From NCBI RefSeq assembly GCF_003149045.1, contig NZ_QGDU01000002.1:1-64000 (forward strand): a stretch of DNA of 64,000 bases, read 5' to 3'. The stretch comes from Fibrobacter sp. UWR4. GTDB lineage: Bacteria > Fibrobacterota > Fibrobacteria > Fibrobacterales > Fibrobacteraceae. The position numbers and the translations under genes are program-made. This document shows positions 41,946-50,197 of the stretch, in pieces. The notes under the pieces are model-generated. The model searched no databases and was not told the DNA's origin. It saw only the letters and a list, made by a program, of their open reading frames with translations. Numbering within the stretch: position 1 is the first letter of the stretch; each line of letters begins with the position of its first letter.

Positions 41946-44710
41946 TTGCTATCCCTCCGTTTTTCTAACCCCAGAAGAATCGAGTTCAGCCTTTCCGTAA
42001 TTTGCGGAATGCCTTCGGCACAAAGGTGATCGAAGTCCACGGCCATCTCGTTCCCATAATCGTGATTACCCATCTTATTTTCATCCATCAGGACAAAATT
42101 CGTATAAGTTTTCGAAAAACCATCTATTTTTTCAATCAGACTCTTCGCCACACTGCGACGAAGACCGTATCGGCCAAAGGCTCCTGACTTCGCATAAGCA
42201 GGACTTTGCGGGAAAATCACACCCACGACAGAGATGTTCCGTTCTTCGCATTTCTTAATGATATCTTCCAGGACTTCCAGGGAATTTTTCAGATATCCCC
42301 CGTCATCCATGTAAGTGCTATCGATTTCAATTTCAGGAACAGTCCCCCAGGATCCACAGGCAGAAGGAGTATGGCGGCCTCGGTCATACGTGTACAGGAT
42401 TGCATCTTCCGTTCCAAGGGCCTTTTCCGTTGCCTGTAACAGACCTGGAGGTACGCCGTCTTTCCAATAGTCATGATGTTCATCATAGACATAACCCGGA
42501 TAGCGTTTCACATCCTTATAGAAGAAATTATCGCCACCATCGCCATCGATTTTCCACCAGAAATCAATGTCCAGGGAAATCACCACATGTTTTAGATTTT
42601 TCAGATGGTTGAGGATGTACTTGTCCAGGAAATCCCTGGTTGCATAGATGGAATTCGGAGTATGCGCAAAATTGATTGCAAAGAATTCATTGCTTAAAAG
42701 GTCCGGACTTAGGGAATACAACGGACGGGAAGATCCAAGAATAGCCACATTTGCAGAATCTGCATAACGCCATAACAATTCCATCTTATAGCGCATAATC
42801 ACGGATGCCCAGCTATCATTTTCCTTCAGGTATACGCCAGCACTATCCATATCCAGGCCTGAATCCTGAAAATCATCGACACCATCCACCCACATGGCAG
42901 GATGCCACAACTCCTCCCCTCTTGCCAAAGCCAGGACAGAATCTGTAGACATGTCTACCAAGGCAATCTTTTCATGAACACCATTATAGTTGGTCAAGGA
43001 CACAATCGCATTATTTCCAAAAGTCCACTCGCTATGATCAAAAGCATAATCATCGGGAGCAGATACATATTGAATCAGTTTGCCGGTGCTGTCCATCACC
43101 TGGATTCGTTCATGAACGCCATAACCCTCGATGTTGTTTTCCTTATCCGTCTTGCGGCCAAAATCCAGGAACAGCGTGCGCTTGCTATCATCCTTTGAAA
43201 GACTTACATTGCAAGCCTGTTCGCCATTATACCAGACGGAATCCACCACACCTTCGTCAGACTCCGTACGAGAGCGTAGCAGTCGAGACCCAGTTACGGC
43301 CAAACGGTCATCACGAGAAACACCTCCATGGAAGGCTCCATCGAAAAGCTTTTGAGGTTTCCCGAATTTTCCATTGGAGAACGGGACCTGCCAAGTGCTA
43401 CGTCCCATGAACAAATTCTTGTCGGAATTATCCCCCGCGTTGGTCGCATAGACAATCACCGTATCGCCACCCGAAGTAACCCTCCAGCGGGGGATAGCAG
43501 CTCTTTCTACATTCAGCTTTACCAAATCAGAACTAATCGGGCTGAGAGTACGGACATATATTTCGGATTTTCCATCTACACTTTCGATACCCGTGCAGAA
43601 GGCAACCCACTTTCCATCAGGAGAAATGTCCGGATGGAAAACAGATACATCATCTTCAATTTCAAAGACTTTAGAACCTAAGGAATAATCAATGAATTCC
43701 AAATTTCCGGTAATATGGTTACGGAACGCAACCTTGACCTGCATCGTACCAAAGCGTTTCTTCATTTCAGTAGAACTGACCAAGGAAACCGTATTGGACG
43801 AAGAACCTGAGCCTCCATTCATCCAGGCCGGATCAGGAATCGCACCATAAGCAAGACGGAACCCCACATAGTCCGCATGAGTTGCAGAAGTCACTACATA
43901 GTCATCCCCACGGCGATAGGCATTTGCATATTCCTTACTATGCTTGAAACTACCGCCTTTCAAAACTCTTTGACCCAAGCCATCTGCCTGAGGAGAGCCC
44001 ATAAAATTCGCAACCGTGGTATCCGAGAATTTTCCCAGCCAGTCGTATACGAATTCCTTCACGTTTCCTTCCATGTCGCAGAAGTGCACAGAATCCGAAA
44101 CAAAATGACACACAGAGTGGGGACGGTAATCGGAATTTTCCGAATTCCAGCTACTATCCGGTTTCCAGCGAATACGAGCAGCTGCCATCCATTCCGCTTC
44201 AGTGGGTAAACGGAAAGCATCTACAGTGTTACGCAAGGTAAGTCCCGTAAGACCACTACAATGTCCTTCCCCATCAATGGTTACTGACTGGTAGGAGTAA
44301 GCCGTATCAAAACCATCCGCAATGCTTTTAGCATTTGCAAAAAGGATAATGTCATAATAGGAGACATTTGTGGCAGGAAGGTCATCTTCATCACAGGCGA
44401 CCTTGGTAATCATGCCTTCGGGAAGATCAGCCTTCCCCATAATTTTATTGAATTCACCGCAAGTTACCTCGCTCTGTCCAAGAGAAAAATCATAGTCAAA
44501 CATCACCCTCATTTGGGGACGTTCATTTTCCTTGGCCGTAGAATCCTTCGTACCGACAACAACGGTTTTGCCGGTTGCTTTTAGCAGAATGTATCCCGGG
44601 ATTTCGGAGGTACGAGCAGAAACCACGCCTGCCCTGGAGGAAGACGAATCATCAGAGCAGCTACTGAGCAAAGCTGCCAACAACGCGACAAACAGCGCAA
44701 CGCACTTCAT
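41942..44710 (-). CDS. TIGR02171 family lipoprotein, paralogue D (first of four)
   Basis: 922 residues; signal MKCVALFVALLAALLSSC, anchored at Cys18, then a Ser/Asp-rich start. FGE/SUMF1-like domain about 35-300: DYDFSLGQSEVTCGEFNKIM, FRLPTEAEWMAAARIRW, HFCDMEGNVKEFVYDWLG, VLKGGSFKHSKEYANAYRRG. It has extra cysteines (CGEF, KVACDEDD, GHCSG) but not the active FGE pair. Propeller about 340-620: FHPDISPDGKWVAFCTGIES, AAIPRWRVTSGGDTVIVYAT, LAVTGSRLLRSRTES. SGNH-like domain about 655-915: AILGSSRPLYSLSPD, VVISLDIDFWWKID, VIFPQSPAYAKSGAFGR, VDFDHLCAEGIPQITER. It follows the transglutaminase-like gene by 19 bp and is first of the array. Genome-level family function is unknown. Confidence 0.88.
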   Translation of the reverse strand: MKCVALFVALLAALLSSCSDDSSSSRAGVVSARTSEIPGYILLKATGKTVVVGTKDSTAKENERPQMRVMFDYDFSLGQSEVTCGEFNKIMGKADLPEGMITKVACDEDDLPATNVSYYDIILFANAKSIADGFDTAYSYQSVTIDGEGHCSGLTGLTLRNTVDAFRLPTEAEWMAAARIRWKPDSSWNSENSDYRPHSVCHFVSDSVHFCDMEGNVKEFVYDWLGKFSDTTVANFMGSPQADGLGQRVLKGGSFKHSKEYANAYRRGDDYVVTSATHADYVGFRLAYGAIPDPAWMNGGSGSSSNTVSLVSSTEMKKRFGTMQVKVAFRNHITGNLEFIDYSLGSKVFEIEDDVSVFHPDISPDGKWVAFCTGIESVDGKSEIYVRTLSPISSDLVKLNVERAAIPRWRVTSGGDTVIVYATNAGDNSDKNLFMGRSTWQVPFSNGKFGKPQKLFDGAFHGGVSRDDRLAVTGSRLLRSRTESDEGVVDSVWYNGEQACNVSLSKDDSKRTLFLDFGRKTDKENNIEGYGVHERIQVMDSTGKLIQYVSAPDDYAFDHSEWTFGNNAIVSLTNYNGVHEKIALVDMSTDSVLALARGEELWHPAMWVDGVDDFQDSGLDMDSAGVYLKENDSWASVIMRYKMELLWRYADSANVAILGSSRPLYSLSPDLLSNEFFAINFAHTPNSIYATRDFLDKYILNHLKNLKHVVISLDIDFWWKIDGDGGDNFFYKDVKRYPGYVYDEHHDYWKDGVPPGLLQATEKALGTEDAILYTYDRGRHTPSACGSWGTVPEIEIDSTYMDDGGYLKNSLEVLEDIIKKCEERNISVVGVIFPQSPAYAKSGAFGRYGLRRSVAKSLIEKIDGFSKTYTNFVLMDENKMGNHDYGNEMAVDFDHLCAEGIPQITERLNSILLGLEKRRDSK

Positions 44711-44729
44711 CTGCTCAAAAAATAGAAAA

Positions 44730-45455
44730 TTAGCGTTCTTTAGCTATATTCTGGTTAACGGAAATCCCTGGATATTCAGGAAAAAACTCTTCTGCCAGGC
44801 GGTACCATTTAAGGGCTCTGGGAGCATCATCTTTCAAGTAAAGATTTCCCACATCGAAAGTGGCCAATCCCACCAACTGCCGAGCTAAAAGAGGTTTGAA
44901 TTCAAGCCCTGTCCAGGGACCTGCCTTATACTTTTCACGGTACTCCTCATCGGTATAGGCATACCCCCTACGATTCGGTTCCAAATTGACAGAAGTTTGT
45001 CCCTGAATTCCATACCGCAAGAAAACATGTCCCGGAAGAAGGATCGGCTGCAAGTCAATTTGCCGATCTTCGGCCACCATCATGGCAAGCCAGGCAAGAC
45101 CGACGCAACCCGATTTCTTATTTTGCAAAACCTGAAGCGGGAATACCACCTCCTGAGAGGATGAAGCATTCTCCGCGCCCGCAAATTGAATATTCCAATA
45201 GCTCCAGAGAAGACTCTTTAATGACTGCAAAGTATCCCCGGTTACAGACAAAGTAGAATCATAGAATCGAAGTCCATCATTCCACTCCGGCAGGGAATCC
45301 ACGCAATCTATTGACTTTCCCTCCATGGAACAGGCCATCTCCAGATAACTCAAGTCACCCCCACGACCGCCCCACAGAAGAACACCTCCTGCCATACCCA
45401 GCAGGAGGAATACAGCCACCACAACGTAGTTCACAACTGTATTAGACTTTTTCAT
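44730..45455 (-). CDS. membrane-anchored transglutaminase-like protein
   Basis: 241 residues. One N-terminal membrane anchor (VVNYVVVAVFLLLGMAGGVL, about 8-27) and an extracytoplasmic part. Residues about 105-165 have the papain-like transglutaminase arrangement: Cys117 in KKSGCVGLAWLAMMVAED, His143 in LLPGHVFLRYGI and Asn161 in VNLEPNRRGYAYTD, similar to SirB1-type proteins. The end (GNLYLKDDAPRALKWYRLAE, then EFFPEYPGISVNQNIA) looks like one TPR-like helix pair. All three triad positions are present, so peptidase or transferase activity is possible. It sits 8 bp downstream of the SGNH lipoprotein gene and 19 bp upstream of the TIGR02171 array. Confidence 0.75.
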   Translation of the reverse strand: MKKSNTVVNYVVVAVFLLLGMAGGVLLWGGRGGDLSYLEMACSMEGKSIDCVDSLPEWNDGLRFYDSTLSVTGDTLQSLKSLLWSYWNIQFAGAENASSSQEVVFPLQVLQNKKSGCVGLAWLAMMVAEDRQIDLQPILLPGHVFLRYGIQGQTSVNLEPNRRGYAYTDEEYREKYKAGPWTGLEFKPLLARQLVGLATFDVGNLYLKDDAPRALKWYRLAEEFFPEYPGISVNQNIAKER

Positions 45456-45463
45456 TTATTCCA

Positions 45464-47482
45464 TTAACGAAGTGCATCCCATTCCATGGGAGATTGCCAG
45501 AGGTCTCTAGCCGTCATCATGTAAATGACCAGTCTCTTACTCTGCATATCCTTCTTCATCTTCATCATGCGGCTACGGACACCAGGACCGCCGCCCCAAC
45601 TGGTAAGGACCTGTACATCCAAACCTGTTGCATAAGCCAGCAAGGAACCCGGGCCACCGCTCTTCTGGTCCACACTTTCAAAGACGCCAGTAAAGGAATC
45701 GCCCATCAGGAGAATCGGAGAATTCTTCCCGCCCTTGTAGGTTTCCGTGCCCTTGTAAACCTTCATCACATTCAGATTATCCGCAGGATACTTGGACTTT
45801 TCCGCATCCGGCAAATGAGCTACCAGGTCACCTTCACGGAGGGTCTGCGTTTCCTGCAAGTTCAAGCTACCAGGTTGAGCGCCAGATTCCGCATACCAGC
45901 TGTACTGAGTTACACGACCTGCCAGAAGTTCCATGGCAGCAAGTTCACCAGGCAAAGCCCAATGGGTATCGTAACGCTGGAAACTGTAATGAGGCGGTTC
46001 ATCCCCAGCCTTTGCAGCCATAAGCGCAGGATAAATATCCAGCACGTCGATGCCGGCTTCAAGAAGTTCCTGGGTAAAGGCGCGACCTTCAAGGTTGACA
46101 CACAGGTCGGCAGCGGTACCCGGCACCAGCTTCTCGCCGTAGATTTCTTCCTTCACGGGAACAGGAACCACCAGCAGCTGGATTCCCAGCGAATCCAGAT
46201 AGTTCTTTAATTCAATCATTCGCGGTAGCGGGTTATGAAGGCTATCCTGACCGCTAATCTTGTCCGCCAGCAGGTAGTTTGCGTTACGACGGAACCAGAG
46301 GAAACCGCCCTCCACCTTGTTACCATTTACATCCACTTCAGCCCAGGCGTTCTGCTCCTTGGGAAGTTTCGCCATCTGTTCCGCCAGGGACTTGCGGAAA
46401 GCCGCAGTAGCTTCGTTGGCAGGACACGTTCCCTTTATTGCATTTAAGGTTTCCAAGCGGAAAGTAGAACTGGTATCCAGGTGACGATCTACGGGAATCA
46501 CTTCACCATGAGCCATCAGGGAATCCGCCACCTGCTTTGCACGAATCACCTCGTCCGTCATACGGAAAGCGGGAGCCTCAAAGCCAATCCACATGGGAGA
46601 TCCCATAGGATTGCCGCGCATCACCGCAAAAGGCCTTCCGTTTTCCCAGGGAGCGCCAGCCGTATGAGGTTCTAAGTCCGTATTCAAAGTGGGATACCAG
46701 TAGGAAGAGAGAGTCCGAGCCCAGTTCAAGGCATCGTCGGAATTCATTTCTCCCGTCAAGTAGTAGTTGAGAATTTCCGCAACTTCACCTATAGAAGTCA
46801 GCTTCAGCTTACCGTAGAAAACATTGCGTCCAGTCCACAGTGCAGGAAGAACTTCCACCCACCAGTCAATGGCATTAGAACCTGCATTGGCATTGGAGGA
46901 AGGAACGCCCCACAAGCGGGTCACACTCTGGAACGCCCTGAAAACCTCCGGTTCATTCCACTTCACCGCTTCCACACCATTCAGCAGAACGGACAGGGAA
47001 TCTGAACCCGTCTGGGAGTATAAAAGTTTTGCGAAGGGTTCCCAGGCGATAGGTTCCACCCCCGTCACCGCATTGGGTTCATAGCTAGAAAGGGAATCCA
47101 GCATAGGGAACGGATAATCAGCCAATTTTGCACCGGCCATAACGCCCTGGTAATTTTCAGGCTTTTCTTCCTTACCGGCCAGGCGAATAGGGTTGTTGAA
47201 ATAGGCTGCAAAATCAAGAGCCGCCAACGTGGGCTTATCCACCACACGGATCTGCTTGTCTCCGGAAACAATTTTCATTTCAAAAACGGTCACCGCCTTG
47301 GGAGCCACATAGCGAGGCATATTGGCTGGGGCAGAATTTCCCCCACGAATTTCCGCTACCGCAGGAGGAACAGAACCCGATTCTACATTACTATTTCCGG
47401 CACAGGCCATCAATCCAAAAGAAAGAGCCGATGCAGCAAGTGCCGCACCGACCTTCAAATAATTTGCTTTAAAATTTTTCAT
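45464..47482 (-). CDS. lipoprotein with AlgJ/AlgX-like SGNH domain
   Basis: 672 residues from the ATG at 47482 (a GTG two codons earlier is possible). Signal and lipobox end at GLMAC. The N-terminal 350 residues show no family I know. The C-terminal part (about 395-670) has the blocks of AlgJ/AlgX-type O-acetylation proteins: QLLVVPVPVKEEIYGEKLVP, the Asp-His motif RYDTHWALPGELAAME, and the nucleophile serine block PILLMGDSFTGVFESV; the final VIYMMTARDLWQ is also typical. Members of this group transfer or remove acetyl groups on extracellular polysaccharides. No MBOAT partner is in the window. It is followed by the transglutaminase-like gene after 8 bp, and it shares the SGNH theme with the four TIGR02171 proteins. 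Confidence 0.75.
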   Translation of the reverse strand: MKNFKANYLKVGAALAASALSFGLMACAGNSNVESGSVPPAVAEIRGGNSAPANMPRYVAPKAVTVFEMKIVSGDKQIRVVDKPTLAALDFAAYFNNPIRLAGKEEKPENYQGVMAGAKLADYPFPMLDSLSSYEPNAVTGVEPIAWEPFAKLLYSQTGSDSLSVLLNGVEAVKWNEPEVFRAFQSVTRLWGVPSSNANAGSNAIDWWVEVLPALWTGRNVFYGKLKLTSIGEVAEILNYYLTGEMNSDDALNWARTLSSYWYPTLNTDLEPHTAGAPWENGRPFAVMRGNPMGSPMWIGFEAPAFRMTDEVIRAKQVADSLMAHGEVIPVDRHLDTSSTFRLETLNAIKGTCPANEATAAFRKSLAEQMAKLPKEQNAWAEVDVNGNKVEGGFLWFRRNANYLLADKISGQDSLHNPLPRMIELKNYLDSLGIQLLVVPVPVKEEIYGEKLVPGTAADLCVNLEGRAFTQELLEAGIDVLDIYPALMAAKAGDEPPHYSFQRYDTHWALPGELAAMELLAGRVTQYSWYAESGAQPGSLNLQETQTLREGDLVAHLPDAEKSKYPADNLNVMKVYKGTETYKGGKNSPILLMGDSFTGVFESVDQKSGGPGSLLAYATGLDVQVLTSWGGGPGVRSRMMKMKKDMQSKRLVIYMMTARDLWQSPMEWDALR

Positions 47483-47499
47483 ATTCACTTAATGAATAT
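47481..47499. promoter_or_regulatory. perfect palindrome ATATTCA-N5-TGAATAT over a start site
   Basis: A 19-bp inverted repeat directly on the start region of the SGNH lipoprotein gene, in an AT-rich 36-bp gap. It could be an internal operator or just part of a weak internal promoter. Confidence 0.35.
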
Positions 47500-47518
47500 A
47501 TAAAATTTCAAGCAGTTC

Positions 47519-48340
47519 CTAATCTAAGCCACCTCGACAGTTTATTGCAGAACAGCCTATACCCCGTTCCCCGTCATTCGATTCGTAGCGGCAATAGAAA
47601 TTCATGGCCTCCACGGCATACATATCGCACCATTCACTACAAGCTCTTTCGGGATCAGCCTGAAACAATTCAGACTTTTTCGGATTTGCAAGACAGCTGG
47701 AAACGCATTGGTCGCGAGCCGCCAGCAAATCCTGACGGATCCAAGTTTCGCCATTTTCCACCTGATTAAAGGACGAACAATTATCAGGCCCACAGATTGC
47801 ATTTTTTACCACAATAGGAGCGTTCAAATCCAATGTTCCATCACAAGTTTCCACTGCAAAGAATTCCTGGATTTCATCATCCAGCAAGGGGGTATCCATA
47901 TTTTCGTTTGGAGCAGCCATCGTAATGACAATGGAATCCTGACCTACATGGTCTAAATTGTAGTAAGCATTATTTCTACTGTGCTCCCACGCCACCAGAT
48001 AGTAATGACAGTTCTCAGTTCCACCGCGCTGATCCAGGCGATGCTTTAAAACAGGCATCAGACGATGGAAAGTCCATTCATTCACGGGAATCAATGTCGG
48101 TTCACTAGGTAAGTTGCACATTGCCGAATATTGGGTATTCCTATACCCCAGCAAATAGATACTGGGATTAAAAAACACCATGGAATCCCCAGGAACTTCA
48201 TCCGCTACGGACGCAGATTCTTTATCATTTTTAAGCGAAACGGGATTCCTTTCCGAATTCGCCTGAGTCGAAGCATTTTCCGAACATGCCGCAAAAGCAA
48301 GAATTGCAGAACATGCCAACATCGTTTTTAGAAAGTCCAT
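47519..48340 (-). CDS. cysteine-rich lipoprotein of unknown function
   Basis: 273 residues from the ATG at 48340 with ribosome site GGGAGG; the open frame to 48391 lacks one. Signal MDFLKTMLACSAILAFAAC, lipobox AFAAC. The mature part has 11 or more cysteines, several in the C-terminal third (CGPDNCSSFN, DQCVSSCLANP, ERACSEWCDMYAVE, FYCRYES, GIGCSAINCRGG), implying disulfide bonds. GENMDTPLLDDE and similar stretches do not give a family assignment. It lies 16 bp after the next lipoprotein gene and 36 bp before the SGNH gene, and is part of the operon led by the TIGR02147 regulator. Function unknown. Confidence 0.7.
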   Translation of the reverse strand: MDFLKTMLACSAILAFAACSENASTQANSERNPVSLKNDKESASVADEVPGDSMVFFNPSIYLLGYRNTQYSAMCNLPSEPTLIPVNEWTFHRLMPVLKHRLDQRGGTENCHYYLVAWEHSRNNAYYNLDHVGQDSIVITMAAPNENMDTPLLDDEIQEFFAVETCDGTLDLNAPIVVKNAICGPDNCSSFNQVENGETWIRQDLLAARDQCVSSCLANPKKSELFQADPERACSEWCDMYAVEAMNFYCRYESNDGERGIGCSAINCRGGLD

Positions 48341-48356
48341 CCTAACCTCCCTTTGT

Positions 48357-49154
48357 TTACTTGATTTCATTTTCCCAGCGGTCACAGTCATTCTTAAACT
48401 GTTCCGCCTTTTGTGTAAGTTTTTCCTGAATACCTTCCGGCAAATAGTACTCGTACCAGCTGCGATTTACGGTTCCATTATCGCAGCCATTGCGATCCCA
48501 GTGACCATAGACACCACTAATACCAAGAATTTCCAACGAATCTGCATGAGGAACCACGTAAGATTCAAATTCATCCAGCAAGTCCTTGCACAAGTCCCAA
48601 CGATTTTCAGTTAGATGCGTTGCCATTGTTTTTACATACTCATTATCCATTTCGGGATCTTCGTAATATAGGATTGATTCCGACATCTCAATGAATTCCG
48701 CACCGGCAGTGAATTGCACTCCCACCCTATAACTCGTATCACTATCCACAACCTTTACAAGGCAGTGGGCAGACTCGTAGAACACATCTCCTTCCCCATC
48801 CAACAATTTACCCGGGCAAATGTTTTCGCCAAGGTCATTCTGGCAGGAATCAATCCTGGACGCGGTATCCAAAGGAGTATGCGGAACATCCATAGGATAA
48901 ACAGACGGAACGGTATCAGGAAACACAACAGAACTTGATGACACCTCAATGACAATATCATGTTCTGGAGGAAGTTGACCAGAAGGAGATTCGCTAGCAG
49001 ACGAATTTATGGCAATAGTATTCTTATCCTGATCCACATTGGCATTGGGATCCGTTACGGTTCCATTAGCCACACCATTGTCACTGCAGGCAATCAGCAA
49101 CGAACAACTAGCAATAAACCCACCCATAAAGATTTTAAGAATCTTGTCCATCAC
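48357..49154 (-). CDS. lipoprotein of unknown function
   Basis: 265 residues; signal MMDKILKIFMGGFIASCSLL then lipobox LLIAC. A Ser/Gln/Pro-rich linker (about 45-85) precedes a compact C-terminal domain (about 95-265) containing three cysteine positions (CQNDLGENICPGKLL, ESAHCLVKV) and a tryptophan-rich end (HLTENRWDLCKDLLDEFESY, NRSWYEYYLPEGIQ). No family recognised. The start codon overlaps the end of the TIGR02147 gene by 20 bp, so this lipoprotein is the direct partner of the regulator, like 11736-13277 for the other TIGR02147 gene. Confidence 0.72.
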   Translation of the reverse strand: MMDKILKIFMGGFIASCSLLIACSDNGVANGTVTDPNANVDQDKNTIAINSSASESPSGQLPPEHDIVIEVSSSSVVFPDTVPSVYPMDVPHTPLDTASRIDSCQNDLGENICPGKLLDGEGDVFYESAHCLVKVVDSDTSYRVGVQFTAGAEFIEMSESILYYEDPEMDNEYVKTMATHLTENRWDLCKDLLDEFESYVVPHADSLEILGISGVYGHWDRNGCDNGTVNRSWYEYYLPEGIQEKLTQKAEQFKNDCDRWENEIK

Positions 49155-49980
49155 TAACCTCCATCTTTTTTGCAGTCAGCGGAAAGAGCTGCAAATTCAA
49201 ACGATAAACTCGTTCAGCATCATCTGCCGCTGAAACCACATCCACAATTTGGCGTCTGCAATCCTCTAGAATTTTAAGCACACGACCATAAGTTTCGGCT
49301 CCTAACCCCATTGTAATCCCCGTAATACTACGTTCATTCACCCCAAAATCATCTACAGCACCTTCTGCAAACCTTGCCATGTCCCGATGCATGGTGCGGA
49401 TGGCCACAGGCAACGCCTCGGCAGAACCTTCCAAGGATCTTTCCGCCTGTTCATAAACGTCCTCGCCAGTCTTTTTTAAAAGACCCATGGCTACCAAGTC
49501 ATGAAGGACCTCCCGAACCTCCATGGCGGTAATTTCCTGATGGCACATCTTGGCAAGCGTCAGAGGCTTTGCCCCCGGCATGATGGAAGCCAGTTCACGA
49601 AGCACGGGATATTTCCAGGATTCGTAGAACTTGAAAGTTTCACCATCAAGGATGCGGACCTTGTGCGCCTTGGCGATTTCCCGCATTTCGGCATAAGCCT
49701 TCTTTTTATCTTCGTCCTGCTTGGCCTGCCCAAACAGAACTAAGGCGCGGAAATACACCAGCTCAAAACCAACGAGACCCATGGCAGCCGCAGTCCGTTC
49801 CACCCCAATCTGGCTCAGACCGCTTTTGCCTTCGCACACCAATTTCAAGTAAGTGGGCGAAGAAAATCCGGCCTGCTTCGCAAATTCCCGCCAAGAAAAT
49901 ACGGAAGTTCTCTTACGGTTGTCGTAAAAGTCCTGCATATAGGCGCGGTAATTGTCGTATTCTATCACGGATTTCATCAT
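49135..49980 (-). CDS. TIGR02147 family regulator heading the ten-gene operon
   Basis: 281 residues, Fibrobacter-type TIGR02147 family. The N-terminal IEYDNYRAYMQDFYDNRKR is the family start, followed by SWREFAKQAGFSSPTYLKLV (about 25-44), a helix-turn-helix-like segment. The central region is helical, and a winged-helix-like block EVREVLHDLVAMGLLKKTG lies near 155-173. The C-terminus (GAVDDFGVNERSITGITMGL, DCRRQIVDVVSAADDAER, VYRLNLQLFPLTAK) is the DUF4423-type domain. Expected role: DNA-binding control of the operon behind it. The two first codons are ATG ATG; a near-consensus promoter ends 7 bp before the first, giving a leaderless or almost leaderless mRNA. Confidence 0.88.
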   Translation of the reverse strand: MMKSVIEYDNYRAYMQDFYDNRKRTSVFSWREFAKQAGFSSPTYLKLVCEGKSGLSQIGVERTAAAMGLVGFELVYFRALVLFGQAKQDEDKKKAYAEMREIAKAHKVRILDGETFKFYESWKYPVLRELASIMPGAKPLTLAKMCHQEITAMEVREVLHDLVAMGLLKKTGEDVYEQAERSLEGSAEALPVAIRTMHRDMARFAEGAVDDFGVNERSITGITMGLGAETYGRVLKILEDCRRQIVDVVSAADDAERVYRLNLQLFPLTAKKMEVSDGQDS

Positions 49981-49986
49981 ACCCTA

Positions 49987-50015
49987 AATATACCATCTCG
50001 CATCGTACTCGTCAA
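49987..50015 (-). promoter_or_regulatory. near-consensus promoter of the TIGR02147 operon
   Basis: On the minus strand TTGACG (50010-50015) and TATATT (49987-49992) are separated by exactly 17 bp. The expected transcription start is about 49980, the A of the regulator's ATG, so translation would be leaderless. A half-site ATGATACA (50022-50029) lies just upstream of the -35. Confidence 0.75.
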
Positions 50016-50092
50016 TACTTTATGATACATTTTCTTTTGTTTTTGAAATATTTAAAGAATTATTACACATTTTTACAAAAATACAAATATCT

Positions 50093-50111
50093 ATGATACG
50101 CTCCGTATCAT
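50093..50111. promoter_or_regulatory. operator-like palindrome ATGATACG-CTC-CGTATCAT
   Basis: Perfect 8-bp arms around CTC, about 80 bp upstream of the -35 of the TIGR02147 operon and 57 bp before the TM2-gene -10. ATGATAC recurs as a half-site at 50022-50028. It may be a binding site of the regulator encoded next to it. Confidence 0.6.
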
Positions 50112-50144
50112 AAAAGTCACGGTAACACATCCAAGAAGCAAGAG

Positions 50145-50173
50145 TGTTACAGAGACTGTACAGTTTCTATATT
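50145..50173 (+). promoter_or_regulatory. candidate promoter of the TM2-domain gene
   Basis: TGTTAC (50145-50150) and TATATT (50168-50173) with a 17-bp spacer; the latter lies 24 bp before the start codon at 50198. Confidence 0.5.
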
Positions 50174-50197
50174 TATGTACAGAAAAAGGATTTTCTT

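Noticed and set aside
33731-44710. Active formylglycine-generating enzymes or sulfatase maturation system
   Set aside because: The N-terminal domains lack the catalytic cysteines and no sulfatase gene is in the window.
33731-44710. Assembly duplication of the TIGR02171 genes
   Set aside because: The four proteins differ throughout their length, so they are true paralogues.
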